In this document: positions 33,501-42,175 of the stretch, one piece after another
Layout of the letters: every line of letters starts with the position of its first letter
Position numbering within the stretch: position 1 is the stretch's first letter
Assembly (NCBI GenBank): GCA_016124975.1
Contig: WGMP01000035.1
Location: 1 to 64,000 of the forward strand
Reading direction: 5' to 3'
DNA: 64,000 nt
From: Phycisphaera sp.
Lineage (GTDB): Bacteria > Planctomycetota > Phycisphaerae > Phycisphaerales > SM1A02
The notes under the pieces: generated by a model
Databases searched by the model: none
What the model saw: only the letters and a program-made list of their open reading frames with translations
Told to the model about the DNA's origin: nothing
Translations under genes and position numbers: made by a program

Positions 33501-34765
33501 TCCCGCGGATAGCCGTAGCGCAGTTCGTCGAGCGAGAAGGCGGACGCTCGCTCGAGGAAGCGCCATGCCGTGTCGAGGGCGTCCGGCCTGTCGCCGTAGC
33601 GGCGGAAGACCTCCTCGGGAGGCCGGAGCCTGCGCTCCGCATTCCACGACAAGAGATGTCGCGCGCGATCAATGTCTGTTCCGGTGCGGATGCAGGCCAG
33701 CACATCGAGCAAGGGCCGGCGCGACGGATCGTGCATGCGGATGTCGTTGACGGCCGCCAGCGGAAGGCGCAGCAGTTCCGCCAAGGCCACGGCTCGCTCG
33801 GCGTGGGCGACGCCACCTGGCTCGTCGATGCGCATGAGCGCGATCGCCAGCCGTTCGGGCATGAGACGCGCCAGACCGGCCCCCGCCTCGAGGAAACGCT
33901 GCGACGGGATGCGTGGTGGAAGGAGAACGCCGAGAAGACCCGCACCCGACGCCGCATGACCATGATGCGCACGAGATCCGCCCGCCAGCAACTCGACAAG
34001 GTCGTGCAGCCGAAGGCATGCCATCCTCTGGGCTTTGCTTCGCTGCAGTCGCCCTGTGGACGAAGGCTGCACCTCGCCCTGGTTGTACATTCGCATGTCT
34101 TCGCCAGCCACCTCGGGTAGACCGACGCCGCCCGCCGTTCGTGCATGCGTGAGCAGCCGACAGAGCGCAGCCCATGACGCACGGTCGCTGGCGTAAAGAA
34201 GCATCTCGAGCGGCGGCACAGGCTCGTCTTCGTCATCGATCGCAAGACGCACGCGCGCCCCATGGGCAAGACGGAAGCCTTTCAACGACGCCGACCTGTG
34301 CCTGATCGCTTCCGCGCCCGCGTGTCGGGGCATGGAGCGCTCGGCGTCTCTCGCGGCCACATGCGCCCGAACAGCGCCGCCGACGCTCTCGAGGTCCGTG
34401 AGCGCCATTCCAGCATGGCCAAGACGAACCGCGGCCTCGACGAGTTCCTCGGGGTGGCTGGCGCCCCCGAGGAAGGTGTGATTGCTCGTCACGGCAAGTT
34501 CGCCCCAAGGACGACGCTGCGATGGGCGAGAGCGCGGCGGTTGATGGCCTGACGGGCCAGGGTCTGGCGCGAGAGGACTTGCTGGCTCCAAGCTCGCCCG
34601 AGGCGAGACCGACAGGCGAAGCACGGACAAACCCGCATCAAGGTCCTGACCGCCCTCCTGCGGTGGCAGCTGGCCATCCGCGTCGACTGCCGCAGAAGCT
34701 CCTTGGTCCATGCTCATGACGCGCTTCGGGTGCTGCTTGTGCTTGGGGGGCGGTTCTTCTGGCAT
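30536..34765 (-). CDS. dnaE2: Error-prone DNA polymerase III alpha subunit DnaE2
   Basis: DnaE2 (ImuC) performs translesion synthesis in SOS mutagenesis together with ImuA and ImuB. The catalytic aspartates are in [10 protein letters not shown] (residues 532-537), with [21 protein letters not shown] before it and [21 protein letters not shown] after. The C-terminal OB-fold part ([20 protein letters not shown]) is present. AAGGAGG lies 8 bases before the ATG at 34765, so I prefer it to the GTG at 34771. The product has 1409 residues against about 1050-1100 for typical DnaE2. The excess is an N-terminal tail of about 85 residues and Ala/Pro-rich insertions, notably about 110 residues between [20 protein letters not shown] and the HhH-like part. 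The PHP-domain metal ligands look lost (AVTSNH, TDLES). Confidence 0.92.
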   Translation of the reverse strand: [1409 protein letters not shown]

Positions 34766-34924
34766 GTACACGGCCTCCTTTCCTCGAGAAATCTGCCATG
34801 CAACGATCGTGCGTAACCCACCAGACCTCTCGTCTCTTCGAGCTCCGCCTCTCCGTGCCCGAAGGCGCGCCGACAGATGCCAGCGATTGAGGAGACGGGC
34901 CGCGAAATCGATCGGGCGGAATCG

Positions 34925-37861
34925 CTATCCCCATGCGCCGAGCACCTCGAGCGCGACTCCGCGACGCATGGCTTCTGTGCCGCGCGCGATCCACGGCTCG
35001 TCGGCGGAAGAGCTTGTCGCACGCGGCGGCGGATGGCCCGACGCCGCGCTGCACCTGAGTCGCGCAGGCCAGCGCACGAAGACCCAGAGCCCGCCACCGA
35101 TGCACAGGCGTGCATGGAGACGCCCCCCTTCCGCCTGCGCTTCATGCACACCGATGCTGGCGTCCACGCAGCTCCACCATGGCGGCGCGAGCCGCTCCCA
35201 TCCATCGAGCGCACGCAACCGCCATGTCCGGCTCCGCCAGTGCACGGATGGCGTCGAGAAGGCACCCCATCTCGCTCCCGAAGCGTTGACGATCGGGCAT
35301 CCGATGTGGCTGAGGCCATATGCGGCGGCGCCTGCGCCTTCATGGCGCTCGCGCCATGCCGTCCGCTGCGCCATGCAGCACGACAGTTCGAGGCTGGCAT
35401 CGCCACCACTGAGAAACGCAGGCTCTGGAGGATCGAACTCCACGGACGGGCGCTCGACATGCAGGCGGATGCGCTTCGGCCCAACATGATCCACGCGCGC
35501 GCAAGGCTGTCTGGCGGGATGCAGCCCGTCGCGGCGAGCATGTCGCCCGATGGAAGCGCGCCCACCACGCGATGCAAGGAGATCGAGCCACTGCTGCGTC
35601 TCGGCATGCAAGATGCCCGACTCCGCAGACGCGATCTCGTGCGTGCCGTGATTGAAACCCCCGTGATTGAAACCCCCGTGCTTCAGGCCACCGTGCTTCA
35701 GGCCACCGTGCTTCAGGCCACCGTGCTTCAGGCCACCGTGCTTCAGGCCACCGTGCTTCAGGCCACCATGCCTCAAGCCACCATGCTCCCAAACCTCCAC
35801 CCAGCCCGCGGCGAAATCGGAATCCACTCCAACGATCGGGGGCGTGTGTGCGGCAGGATTGACCCGATGCGCGGGCGGGATTTCAGCCAGATGAGGCTCG
35901 CGCGGAGACGGCAACGGATTGACGCGCGCCAACAGGCGCCGTTGCCTGCACCGAAGGCGCACCGCACCCTCGAGGTGACACCGGATCTCCTCTATGCCGT
36001 AATCAAGCGCCACGCGCTCGAGGCGCGGATGCAGCAGCCGCCAAAGCTGGGTTCGCCGCGCACTCGGGCACGAAAGCTCAAGCATCACGACGGACTCGAG
36101 CCCTGCAGTCGCCCCGGAAGGCGCACATGCGTCCGATGAACGCCCCACCTGCATCGCATCGGTCGAAAGATCCGCAGGCAAGTCGGCATGCCGAAACACC
36201 CAGCGCGCCGACCGAAGCACCTCGCCGCGCCCATGGAGATGGCGCGACAGCCGATCGACGAGCTCACCACACGCGGCCAGCATCGTCTCACGCCTGGCGA
36301 CGGGCCCATCGAACTCCCTTCGAAAGACGACCGCGTCATACGAGCGCAGCGGAACAAGCTCCTCTGGCGAAATCCCGAGCGTCTGATCGAGACGGCGCAG
36401 CACATCTGGCGTCAGTGGCGAGGATCCACCACGGCGCTTGGGGCGCGTCCCGCGGCCTGGGCCAGAAGGATCGGTGCTCTCCGTTGATTCCCCCGTTCCC
36501 TGAAAGAGCCCAGCCTCAGCCTCCCACGGTGCGGGCGAGGCCACATGGCGACGACCGGTGCGCGCCACGCCCCGTCGGATCGGCTGCGCCATGCCGGCCA
36601 CATCCCCTGCAAAGCGTGCCGCGACCCCTTCCCGACGCAGCCGCATCAGCTGACCAACCGTGCGCACGCCCACGGACTCGAGGGCGCCAAGCGACGCCGG
36701 CGAAATGCGCAACGACTCCAGGGGGAGAGGGTCAAGATGCTCCGCCTCGCGCCCTGCGGGCACCGCTTGGACCCGGTCATCAACATCAGAACGAACGTCG
36801 CCATGAAAGTCCCGACGGACTTCCTGAGGGACATCGTCACGGGCATCGACCCACGCGCATCGCGACGGACCCACGACGCGCCGCGTGGTCGCCCGCGCCA
36901 CCGACATGCCGATCGTCGAAGCCGTCGCGGCACGAATGCGAAACCCTTTCACATGAAACGATTCCACGATCCGTCGCATGAGCGCCTGCTCCGTGCCATG
37001 CTCCTTTCGAAAGAGCCTCTGACAGCCCGTCAGGTCGCCGACAAGGCATGCACCTCCGAAGAGTTCCTCCGCCGAGGCCGTTCTTCCCTGATGCTCGCCC
37101 TCAAGAAACACGCTGGCGACGGACGCCCCTGAAGACCGCGCCCCCAAGCTGCCCTTGCCCAGAGAGTCTGCGGGGGCGTCGACATCGCCCGACGGACCGA
37201 CGAGCGCGACCCTCGGGATCCAGCGCTCCAGGCAATGCGCCAGCCTGACGAGCAGGCGGCGCTCCCGCACCCGATCCAGGCGCATGACGAGCGCGCATCC
37301 GCCCCAAGACACGCAACGGCGCCACCAAGACTCAAGCCCTGCTCCGCTCATCGCGCAAAGTCTTGCCAGCAAATCCCGCGCGGCCGAAGACGCCTCGAAC
37401 GGCGGACACATCCCCTCCGCCTGCGCCAGCGTGATTCCTGCGCGGACGCCATGCGCCTCGCAGCGCGCGCATGCAGCAACGATCCGCGCAGCGCCCCGAT
37501 GCTCTTCGACCAACAAAAATGGGCTTTCGACGAGTGCCGTGACACCGCCTCCCGCACCGCCTCCCGCACCGCCTCCCGCACCGCATTCCGCATCGCATTC
37601 CGCATCGCATTCCGAGTCGCTTCTGGCACCCCCCTCCCCATCGTCTGCGGAATGACGCATGAGGGCGCTCTCCTGACGAACCGCCGCCCCCATCATGCGC
37701 AGCAGAGCACGACGCAGCATCGATCGGCTCGCGTCAAGCCTCCAATGCGTGAAGTGAAGCGCGATGAATCGCCTCTGGTCGACCAACGCTTGGCAAGGAA
37801 CCAATGGCGACGAAGAGGCGTTGGCAGCGATGACCCTCGCAGGCTGCAGTGGCGGTGTCAT
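34925..37861 (-). CDS. imuB: ImuB, Y-family polymerase-like mutasome scaffold
   Basis: ImuB lacks polymerase activity in characterised systems and links DnaE2 and ImuA to the beta clamp. Recognisable blocks are RRFIALHFTHWRLDASRS near the N-terminus, RAGITLAQAEGMCP, and LRISPASLGALESVGVRTVG with LMRLRREGVAARF, then LRRLDQTLGISPEELVPLR. The acidic residues of true Y-family polymerases are not evident. The product has 978 residues against about 500-540 for typical ImuB. Insertions include an Asp/Glu/Cys plus Gly-rich run (residues about 80-105), a spacer within the thumb region, and a KHGGL repeat block encoded by a 15-base minisatellite. The ATG overlaps the imuA stop (ATGA). dnaE2 follows after 159 bases. 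Confidence 0.85.
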   Translation of the reverse strand: MTPPLQPARVIAANASSSPLVPCQALVDQRRFIALHFTHWRLDASRSMLRRALLRMMGAAVRQESALMRHSADDGEGGARSDSECDAECDAECGAGGGAGGGAGGGVTALVESPFLLVEEHRGAARIVAACARCEAHGVRAGITLAQAEGMCPPFEASSAARDLLARLCAMSGAGLESWWRRCVSWGGCALVMRLDRVRERRLLVRLAHCLERWIPRVALVGPSGDVDAPADSLGKGSLGARSSGASVASVFLEGEHQGRTASAEELFGGACLVGDLTGCQRLFRKEHGTEQALMRRIVESFHVKGFRIRAATASTIGMSVARATTRRVVGPSRCAWVDARDDVPQEVRRDFHGDVRSDVDDRVQAVPAGREAEHLDPLPLESLRISPASLGALESVGVRTVGQLMRLRREGVAARFAGDVAGMAQPIRRGVARTGRRHVASPAPWEAEAGLFQGTGESTESTDPSGPGRGTRPKRRGGSSPLTPDVLRRLDQTLGISPEELVPLRSYDAVVFRREFDGPVARRETMLAACGELVDRLSRHLHGRGEVLRSARWVFRHADLPADLSTDAMQVGRSSDACAPSGATAGLESVVMLELSCPSARRTQLWRLLHPRLERVALDYGIEEIRCHLEGAVRLRCRQRRLLARVNPLPSPREPHLAEIPPAHRVNPAAHTPPIVGVDSDFAAGWVEVWEHGGLRHGGLKHGGLKHGGLKHGGLKHGGLKHGGLKHGGFNHGGFNHGTHEIASAESGILHAETQQWLDLLASRGGRASIGRHARRDGLHPARQPCARVDHVGPKRIRLHVERPSVEFDPPEPAFLSGGDASLELSCCMAQRTAWRERHEGAGAAAYGLSHIGCPIVNASGARWGAFSTPSVHWRSRTWRLRALDGWERLAPPWWSCVDASIGVHEAQAEGGRLHARLCIGGGLWVFVRWPARLRCSAASGHPPPRATSSSADEPWIARGTEAMRRGVALEVLGAWG
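35651..35785. repeat. In-frame 15-base minisatellite inside imuB
   Basis: Nine 15-base units: two of ATTGAAACCCCCGTG, five exact CTTCAGGCCACCGTG, and two diverged ones. On the coding strand they read as KHGGL/NHGGF repeats. The frame is kept for any copy number. Confidence 0.95.
37546..37617. repeat. In-frame 12-base repeat near the imuB 5' end
   Basis: Three exact CGCCTCCCGCAC units are followed by three of the CGCATTCCGCAT type, all in register. On the coding strand they give the Asp/Glu/Cys tetrads and the Gly-rich run of ImuB. Confidence 0.9.
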
Positions 37862-39465
37862 GCGCTTCTCGCCCTTTCCGCCAATCGCACCTCGAACGCA
37901 TCGCGCCCATACTCGGCGCCACGCACGTCACCTGACTGCCCAAGAAGGCGCAGCGCCTCGGCGTCCACGACCATCGCCTCGGCAAGGTCGCATGGCTTCG
38001 ACACGGTGACCGCCAGGCGGCCATCCGAGATGCCTGCGTGAAGTTCATCCGCCCAAGGCGATCTGGCGATGCGCACCGCGCATTCATGTCGGTCCTCCAC
38101 ACCATGGCGAGACGATGCTTCCTCGGCATCCCGAGGCGTTGCGGCGACCACGCGGGGCGCCACCATCGACGATTTCGGCCGCGCGTGAACAAGTTCCATG
38201 CGCCAATCGAAGCCGAGGGAGCGACCGAACGGCGCGTCGAATGCGCGAGGGCCATCCGCCGTCATGCATGCACGCACCCGCCAGACGGTGCTGGCGCCAT
38301 GGAATCGCCGATGGCCGCGCCGATGCTCTCGGCCCGCCGAATCGTGCGCCAGGCCGCCCATGCGATCGCAGCCCGATGGCGGGGTCACCACGAGAACCAG
38401 CCTTCCACCCAACGACGATTCCGATCCGCGAGGCGACTCATCTCGTCCGCGCATGTCCGTTTCCTCGCCCGAATGGTCGTCGTCGCGCATGCCTGAGCCC
38501 GCCGCCAGCTGCAGCCGCCGCCACATGACATGATCAAGACCCGTTCCATCGAGGACGACGATTCCCACAGCTCCAAGGCGTATCGCCTGCTCCGCGCACC
38601 ACACCCGGGCGCAGGCAAGCCGAGATGCTTCCGTCTGCGCACTATTCGGCAACGCCCGAACTCGATCGCAGCCACCATTCCACGGGAGGCGAGTCCGTTG
38701 CCGAGCCCCCTGCGACAGCGCGAAGTCGGGCACAAAGATGGATCCATCAAGCACCGTCTCGTCAACATGGACTCCGCCAGCCTCGACCCACTTCGATGGA
38801 AGCGCGGCGGGCTGCGGGCAGACCTTGCTTCCGATCCAGGCGATGGCGCGACCTGCAAGCCGAGGGTGCGCCATGGCCCGATGCACGACATGAAGCACGC
38901 ATCCGAAGGGAACGATCCATGCAGGCCTGCCGTGACAACCGACCATGGGCTCGGCAATGTCGTCGCACAGCCCGCCCGCATCCTCATCGAGCACCAACCC
39001 TTCGAACTCATGAACGCCGCCGAGAACGAGCCCGCCCCCGAGCGCCGCGTCGACACTGGAAAGATCCGAGCCAGGACGCCCAGCTTCACATGAATGCCGA
39101 TCGCGGAACGGTGCGCCGACACCGGCATGCAGAACCACGCCATCGCCGACGGAACCGATCGGAACATGGTCCTCTTGCCCGATACCAGGAAGATCCGAGC
39201 AGAACCCCGGCATCAACGCCGCATCGCGGAGTGAGGGCCCGTCCTTCGGCGGGACATCTCCAATCGGTGGCACTCCATAAAGCGGCGGCACTGCATGGAG
39301 CGGCGGAGACAAACCATGCCGCGGCGAAGCATCCGCAGCGTCGAGCGCTGCAAGCTGCACGCGAACCTCGCGCGCGACGCATGCCGCGTCTCGGATAGGC
39401 CTGCGCCCACCCCGCCGACCCGGCAGGAACGACGACGAAAATCCTGTCTCGATGCTTCTCTTCAT
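37858..39465 (-). CDS. imuA: ImuA, RecA/SulA-like mutasome component
   Basis: ImuA is a RecA-like protein that works with ImuB and DnaE2. The core is visible in SSVDAALGGGLVLGGVHEFE and RLACARVWCAEQAIRLGAVG, followed by IVVLDGTGLDHVMWRRLQLA. I choose the ATG at 39465, which has GGAGG 8 bases upstream; the ORF-track ATG at 39561 lies inside a 13-base tandem repeat. The product has 535 residues, about twice the usual 230-250, through Pro/Gly-rich segments around residues 50-120 and insertions such as the one after LQLAAGSGMRDDDHSGEETD. No intact Walker A motif is seen. It is the first gene of imuA-imuB-dnaE2. Confidence 0.78.
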   Translation of the reverse strand: MKRSIETGFSSSFLPGRRGGRRPIRDAACVAREVRVQLAALDAADASPRHGLSPPLHAVPPLYGVPPIGDVPPKDGPSLRDAALMPGFCSDLPGIGQEDHVPIGSVGDGVVLHAGVGAPFRDRHSCEAGRPGSDLSSVDAALGGGLVLGGVHEFEGLVLDEDAGGLCDDIAEPMVGCHGRPAWIVPFGCVLHVVHRAMAHPRLAGRAIAWIGSKVCPQPAALPSKWVEAGGVHVDETVLDGSIFVPDFALSQGARQRTRLPWNGGCDRVRALPNSAQTEASRLACARVWCAEQAIRLGAVGIVVLDGTGLDHVMWRRLQLAAGSGMRDDDHSGEETDMRGRDESPRGSESSLGGRLVLVVTPPSGCDRMGGLAHDSAGREHRRGHRRFHGASTVWRVRACMTADGPRAFDAPFGRSLGFDWRMELVHARPKSSMVAPRVVAATPRDAEEASSRHGVEDRHECAVRIARSPWADELHAGISDGRLAVTVSKPCDLAEAMVVDAEALRLLGQSGDVRGAEYGRDAFEVRLAERARSA

Positions 39466-39540
39466 GAACATTCCCTCCGCATGCAGACGCATGCAGCAGC
39501 TCCTCGCCTCTTGCCGTCGCCTGGCGTCGTCTGTGGTCGT

Positions 39541-39592
39541 CGAGTCATGCCGTCGAGTCATGCCGTCGAGTCATGTCGTCGAGTCATGTCGT
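39541..39592. repeat. 13-base tandem repeat upstream of imuA
   Basis: Four units of CGAGTCATGYCGT, two with C and two with T at the variable position. Confidence 0.9.
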
Positions 39593-39635
39593 CGTGCGCG
39601 ACCGCGCGCACCATCGCTCCTCGAATCCGCAGCCG

Positions 39636-39697
39636 CGAACTCGTCTCTTCGAACTCGTCTCTTCGAACTCGTCTCTTCGAACTCGTCTCTTCGAACT
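39636..39697. repeat. 14-base tandem repeat upstream of imuA
   Basis: CGAACTCGTCTCTT is repeated 4.4 times without mismatch. Each junction creates TTCGAAC. That resembles half of a GAAC-type LexA site, but no inverted partner is present. Confidence 0.9.
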
Positions 39698-39716
39698 TGC
39701 GCCCTCAACCTCATGC

Positions 39717-39779
39717 CCTCAACGCCTCAGACCCTCAACGCCCCAGGCCTTCAACACCCCAGGCCTTCAACGCCCCAGA
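39717..39779. repeat. 16-base tandem repeat upstream of imuA
   Basis: About four degenerate units of CCTTCAACGCCCCAGG. Confidence 0.85.
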
Positions 39780-40140
39780 CACTGAAACACAACCTCACGA
39801 CGTGTCGCGCAGCGCCACTTCGATGCGTGTCGCGAACTGCAACATGCGAGATATGGCGGTGACGGCAGCGCGATCGACGCGGGCAACCGACGCGGGTAAC
39901 CGACGCGAACCAACCGATGCACGAGCGCAACACGCACGCCATAACGCGCCGATCGCCATCACGATCGAAGCCCCCGACGCCTTAAAGTTGCGGGTTGCGC
40001 GAACAGACGCGGGTTACGACCAGACACTGGCCGAAACCCCTTCATCTCGCCCATTCGCGCACCAGATTGTGGCTGCGCCAGAAATTCATCGACGTCAGAA
40101 CGCCAGCGAACTTCAAGCACAGGCCTCCAAACACAGGCCC

Positions 40141-40205
40141 TCAAGCAAAGGTCTCAAGCAAAGGTCTCAAGCAAAGGTCTCAAGCAAAGGTCTCAAGCAC
40201 GAGCC
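40141..40205. repeat. 13-base tandem repeat between imuA and tRNA-Leu
   Basis: Four exact TCAAGCAAAGGTC units and a fifth diverged unit, with further degenerate copies just upstream from about 40111. Confidence 0.9.
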
Positions 40206-40266
40206 CTCAAGCAACCCCCAGAAAATCACAAGCCCCGCCGTCTCAGCCAGATGTTTGGTGTTTGTT

Positions 40267-40294
40267 AGTATACAGCCGACTTCGCCCCCGCCAA
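40267..40294 (-). promoter_or_regulatory. imuA: Candidate imuA operon promoter
   Basis: Read on the minus strand, TTGGCG and TATACT are separated by 16 bases. The -10 box overlaps CTGTATAC, one half of a CTGT-type LexA site, but the second half (ACAG at the right spacing) is absent. If used, it would give imuA a leader of about 800 bases made mostly of minisatellites. Confidence 0.35.
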
Positions 40295-40451
40295 GACCTT
40301 CCGGCCCTTTTTCAGCAAAATCGATCGTGACACGGCCACAGCGTCGCAGTCGATAGACTTGTCGCCTCTTCCATCGCAGCGCGCGCCCGGAAGCAAAGAG
40401 GCACGCCCCCAAAGACACGGGCCTCAAAGCGAGGCGCATCGCGAGGCACCA

Positions 40452-40536
40452 GCCGGTGTGGCGGAACTGGCAGACGCAGCGGATTCAAAATCCGCCGCCC
40501 CCTAAAGGCTTGCAGGTTCGATTCCTGTCACCGGCA
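40452..40536 (+). tRNA. tRNA-Leu (anticodon CAA)
   Basis: The 85-base gene has a perfect 7-pair acceptor stem (GCCGGTG / CACCGGC), anticodon loop TTCAAAA with anticodon CAA, a long class II variable arm, and the T-loop GGTTCGATTCC. CCA is not encoded. It reads UUG codons, which look rare in the GC-rich genes here. Confidence 0.95.
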
Positions 40537-40546
40537 TTCAGACGGC

Positions 40547-40572
40547 GCGGCCGCGGCTTCGGCCGCGGCCGC
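40547..40572. terminator. Shared bidirectional terminator hairpin for tRNA-Leu and guaB
   Basis: An 11-pair perfect stem (GCGGCCGCGGC / GCCGCGGCCGC) is capped by a TTCG tetraloop, 10 bases after the tRNA and 1 base after the guaB stop on the opposite strand. No U-tract exists on either side, so termination relies on stem strength. Confidence 0.75.
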
Positions 40573-40573
40573 C

Positions 40574-42085
40574 TCACTCCGAGCGCACCGCCACGGTGTA
40601 GTTCGGCGCTTCCTTCGTGATCTGGATGCCGTGCGGGTGGTTCTCGATGATCGTCGCGCCCGACACGCGCACGAAGCGCGATCGCCTGCGGAACTCGTCG
40701 ATCGTCGCACATCCGCAATAGCCCATCGCGCTGCGAAGCCCGCCGACCATCTGGTAAATGAAGTCGGCGAGCGCGCCGCGGTACGGCACCATGCCTTCGA
40801 CTCCCTCGGGCACGAACTTGCGCGTGTCCTTGATGTTGCCCTGTCCGTAGCGGTCGCCCGAGCCCGCGCTCATCGCGCCTTCGCTTCCCATGCCGCGATA
40901 GGTCTTGTAGCGGCGGCCGCGCGCGAGGACGACTTCGCCCGGGCTCTCGTCGAGCCCCGCGAGGAGCGACCCGAGCATCACGCTCGAGGCGCCCGCGCCG
41001 ATCGCCTTCGCGATGTCACCCGACTGGCGGATGCCTCCGTCGGCGATGACGGGCACGCCCGCCTTCTCCGCCGCGCGCACGGCCTCCATGATCGCAGTCA
41101 CCTGCGGCATGCCCACGCCCGTCACGACGCGCGTGGTGCAGATCGACCCTGGTCCGATGCCGACCTTGACCGCGTCGGCGCCAGCGTCGATGAGCGCCTT
41201 CGCGCCGTCGGCCGTGCCCACGTTGCCCGCGATCACCTCGATGTTGAAGCGCTTCTTCACCTCGCGCACGGTCTCGAGGACATTCTCGCTGTGCCCGTGC
41301 GCCGTGTCGATCACGACCACGTCGACCTCGGCCGCAAGCAGCTTCTCGACGCGCTCGTACTGGCGGATGCCGACGGCGGCGCCGACGCGCAGGCGGCCGC
41401 GCGCATCGCGGCACGCGCGCGGATGCTTGCGGACGTTCTCGACGTCGCGCATGGTGACAAGGCCGCGCAGGCTTCCCGCTGCGTCGACGAGCAGGAGCTT
41501 CTCGACGCGCGCGCGGCTCATCAGGCGCTCGGCCTCCTCGACGGGGACATCGGGCGCGGCGATGACGAGCTTCTCGCGCGTCATCACCTCATGCACGGGA
41601 ATCGCGGCGAGGTCCTTGCCCTCGAGGAACTTCATGTCGCGCCGCGTGAGGATGCCGACGACCTTGCCGCGGCGCGATCCATCGGAGGTCACGGGAAAGC
41701 CGGAGACGCCCTGCTCGCCCATCAGCTTCGCGGCCTGCGCCAGCGTGTCGAGCGGCGAAAGCGTGACGGGATCCACCACGACCCCGTGCTCCGAGCGCTT
41801 CACCTTCGCCACCTCGCGCGCCTGCACATCGGCGGGCATGTTCTTGTGGATGATGCCGATGCCGCCCTCCTGCGCGAGGGCCCGCGCGAGCGTCGACTCC
41901 GTGACAGTGTCCATCGGCGCCGAGATGAGAGGAATACGCAGCCCGATGCCGCGCGTGAGGCGGGTGCCGGTGTCGGCGAGGTCAGGCGTGACGGCGCTGT
42001 GCGCAGGAATGAGGAGCACGTCATCGAAGGTGATGCCCTCGAGCACGATCTTCGACGCCGCCTGCATGTCGTTCTGGTCTGCCAT
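40574..42085 (-). CDS. guaB: Inosine-5'-monophosphate dehydrogenase
   Basis: The enzyme oxidises IMP to XMP, the committed step of GMP synthesis. The 503-residue product is complete: [18 protein letters not shown] at the start, two CBS modules (about residues 95-215, with [16 protein letters not shown] and [20 protein letters not shown]), the catalytic loop GPGSICTTR with the nucleophilic Cys, [20 protein letters not shown], and the flap with [20 protein letters not shown]. It is a single gene, convergent with tRNA-Leu and divergent from the PilT-type gene. The C-terminus RSE is normal in position. Confidence 0.97.
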   Translation of the reverse strand: MADQNDMQAASKIVLEGITFDDVLLIPAHSAVTPDLADTGTRLTRGIGLRIPLISAPMDTVTESTLARALAQEGGIGIIHKNMPADVQAREVAKVKRSEHGVVVDPVTLSPLDTLAQAAKLMGEQGVSGFPVTSDGSRRGKVVGILTRRDMKFLEGKDLAAIPVHEVMTREKLVIAAPDVPVEEAERLMSRARVEKLLLVDAAGSLRGLVTMRDVENVRKHPRACRDARGRLRVGAAVGIRQYERVEKLLAAEVDVVVIDTAHGHSENVLETVREVKKRFNIEVIAGNVGTADGAKALIDAGADAVKVGIGPGSICTTRVVTGVGMPQVTAIMEAVRAAEKAGVPVIADGGIRQSGDIAKAIGAGASSVMLGSLLAGLDESPGEVVLARGRRYKTYRGMGSEGAMSAGSGDRYGQGNIKDTRKFVPEGVEGMVPYRGALADFIYQMVGGLRSAMGYCGCATIDEFRRRSRFVRVSGATIIENHPHGIQITKEAPNYTVAVRSE

Positions 42086-42146
42086 CGGAGGATCATGCGG
42101 CAGGGAGCGGGAGCCGTCAATACCCCGTCCGAAAACCCGCCTGCCG

Positions 42147-42175
42147 TTCCCGTCAAGGATGTTTTCAGGTAGGGT
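42147..42175 (+). promoter_or_regulatory. Candidate promoter of the PilT-like gene
   Basis: TTCCCG and TAGGGT are separated by 17 bases, about 95 bases before the chosen start codon. It is a modest match. Confidence 0.35.

Larger units (their letters stand above)
39466..40451. other. Gene-free, repeat-filled interval between imuA and tRNA-Leu
   Basis: The 986 bases hold no convincing gene. They contain at least four distinct tandem arrays (units of 13, 14, 16 and 13 bases, listed separately), a GCATGCAGACGCATGCAG palindromic motif just before imuA, and a minus-strand promoter-like sequence at 40267-40294. The plus-strand ORFs here, such as 39295-40356, are translations of the repeats. Confidence 0.8.

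Noticed and set aside
34877-36139. 420-residue plus-strand ORF over imuB
   Set aside because: It is antisense to imuB and its VLQATVLQATVLQAT block is the translated complement of the 15-base minisatellite.
39636-39697. Array of LexA-like GAAC boxes
   Set aside because: The GAAC motifs are all in one orientation and lack the inverted GTTC partner that a LexA dimer needs.
39295-40356. 353-residue plus-strand ORF over the imuA leader
   Set aside because: It consists of translated tandem repeats with no start signal or domain.
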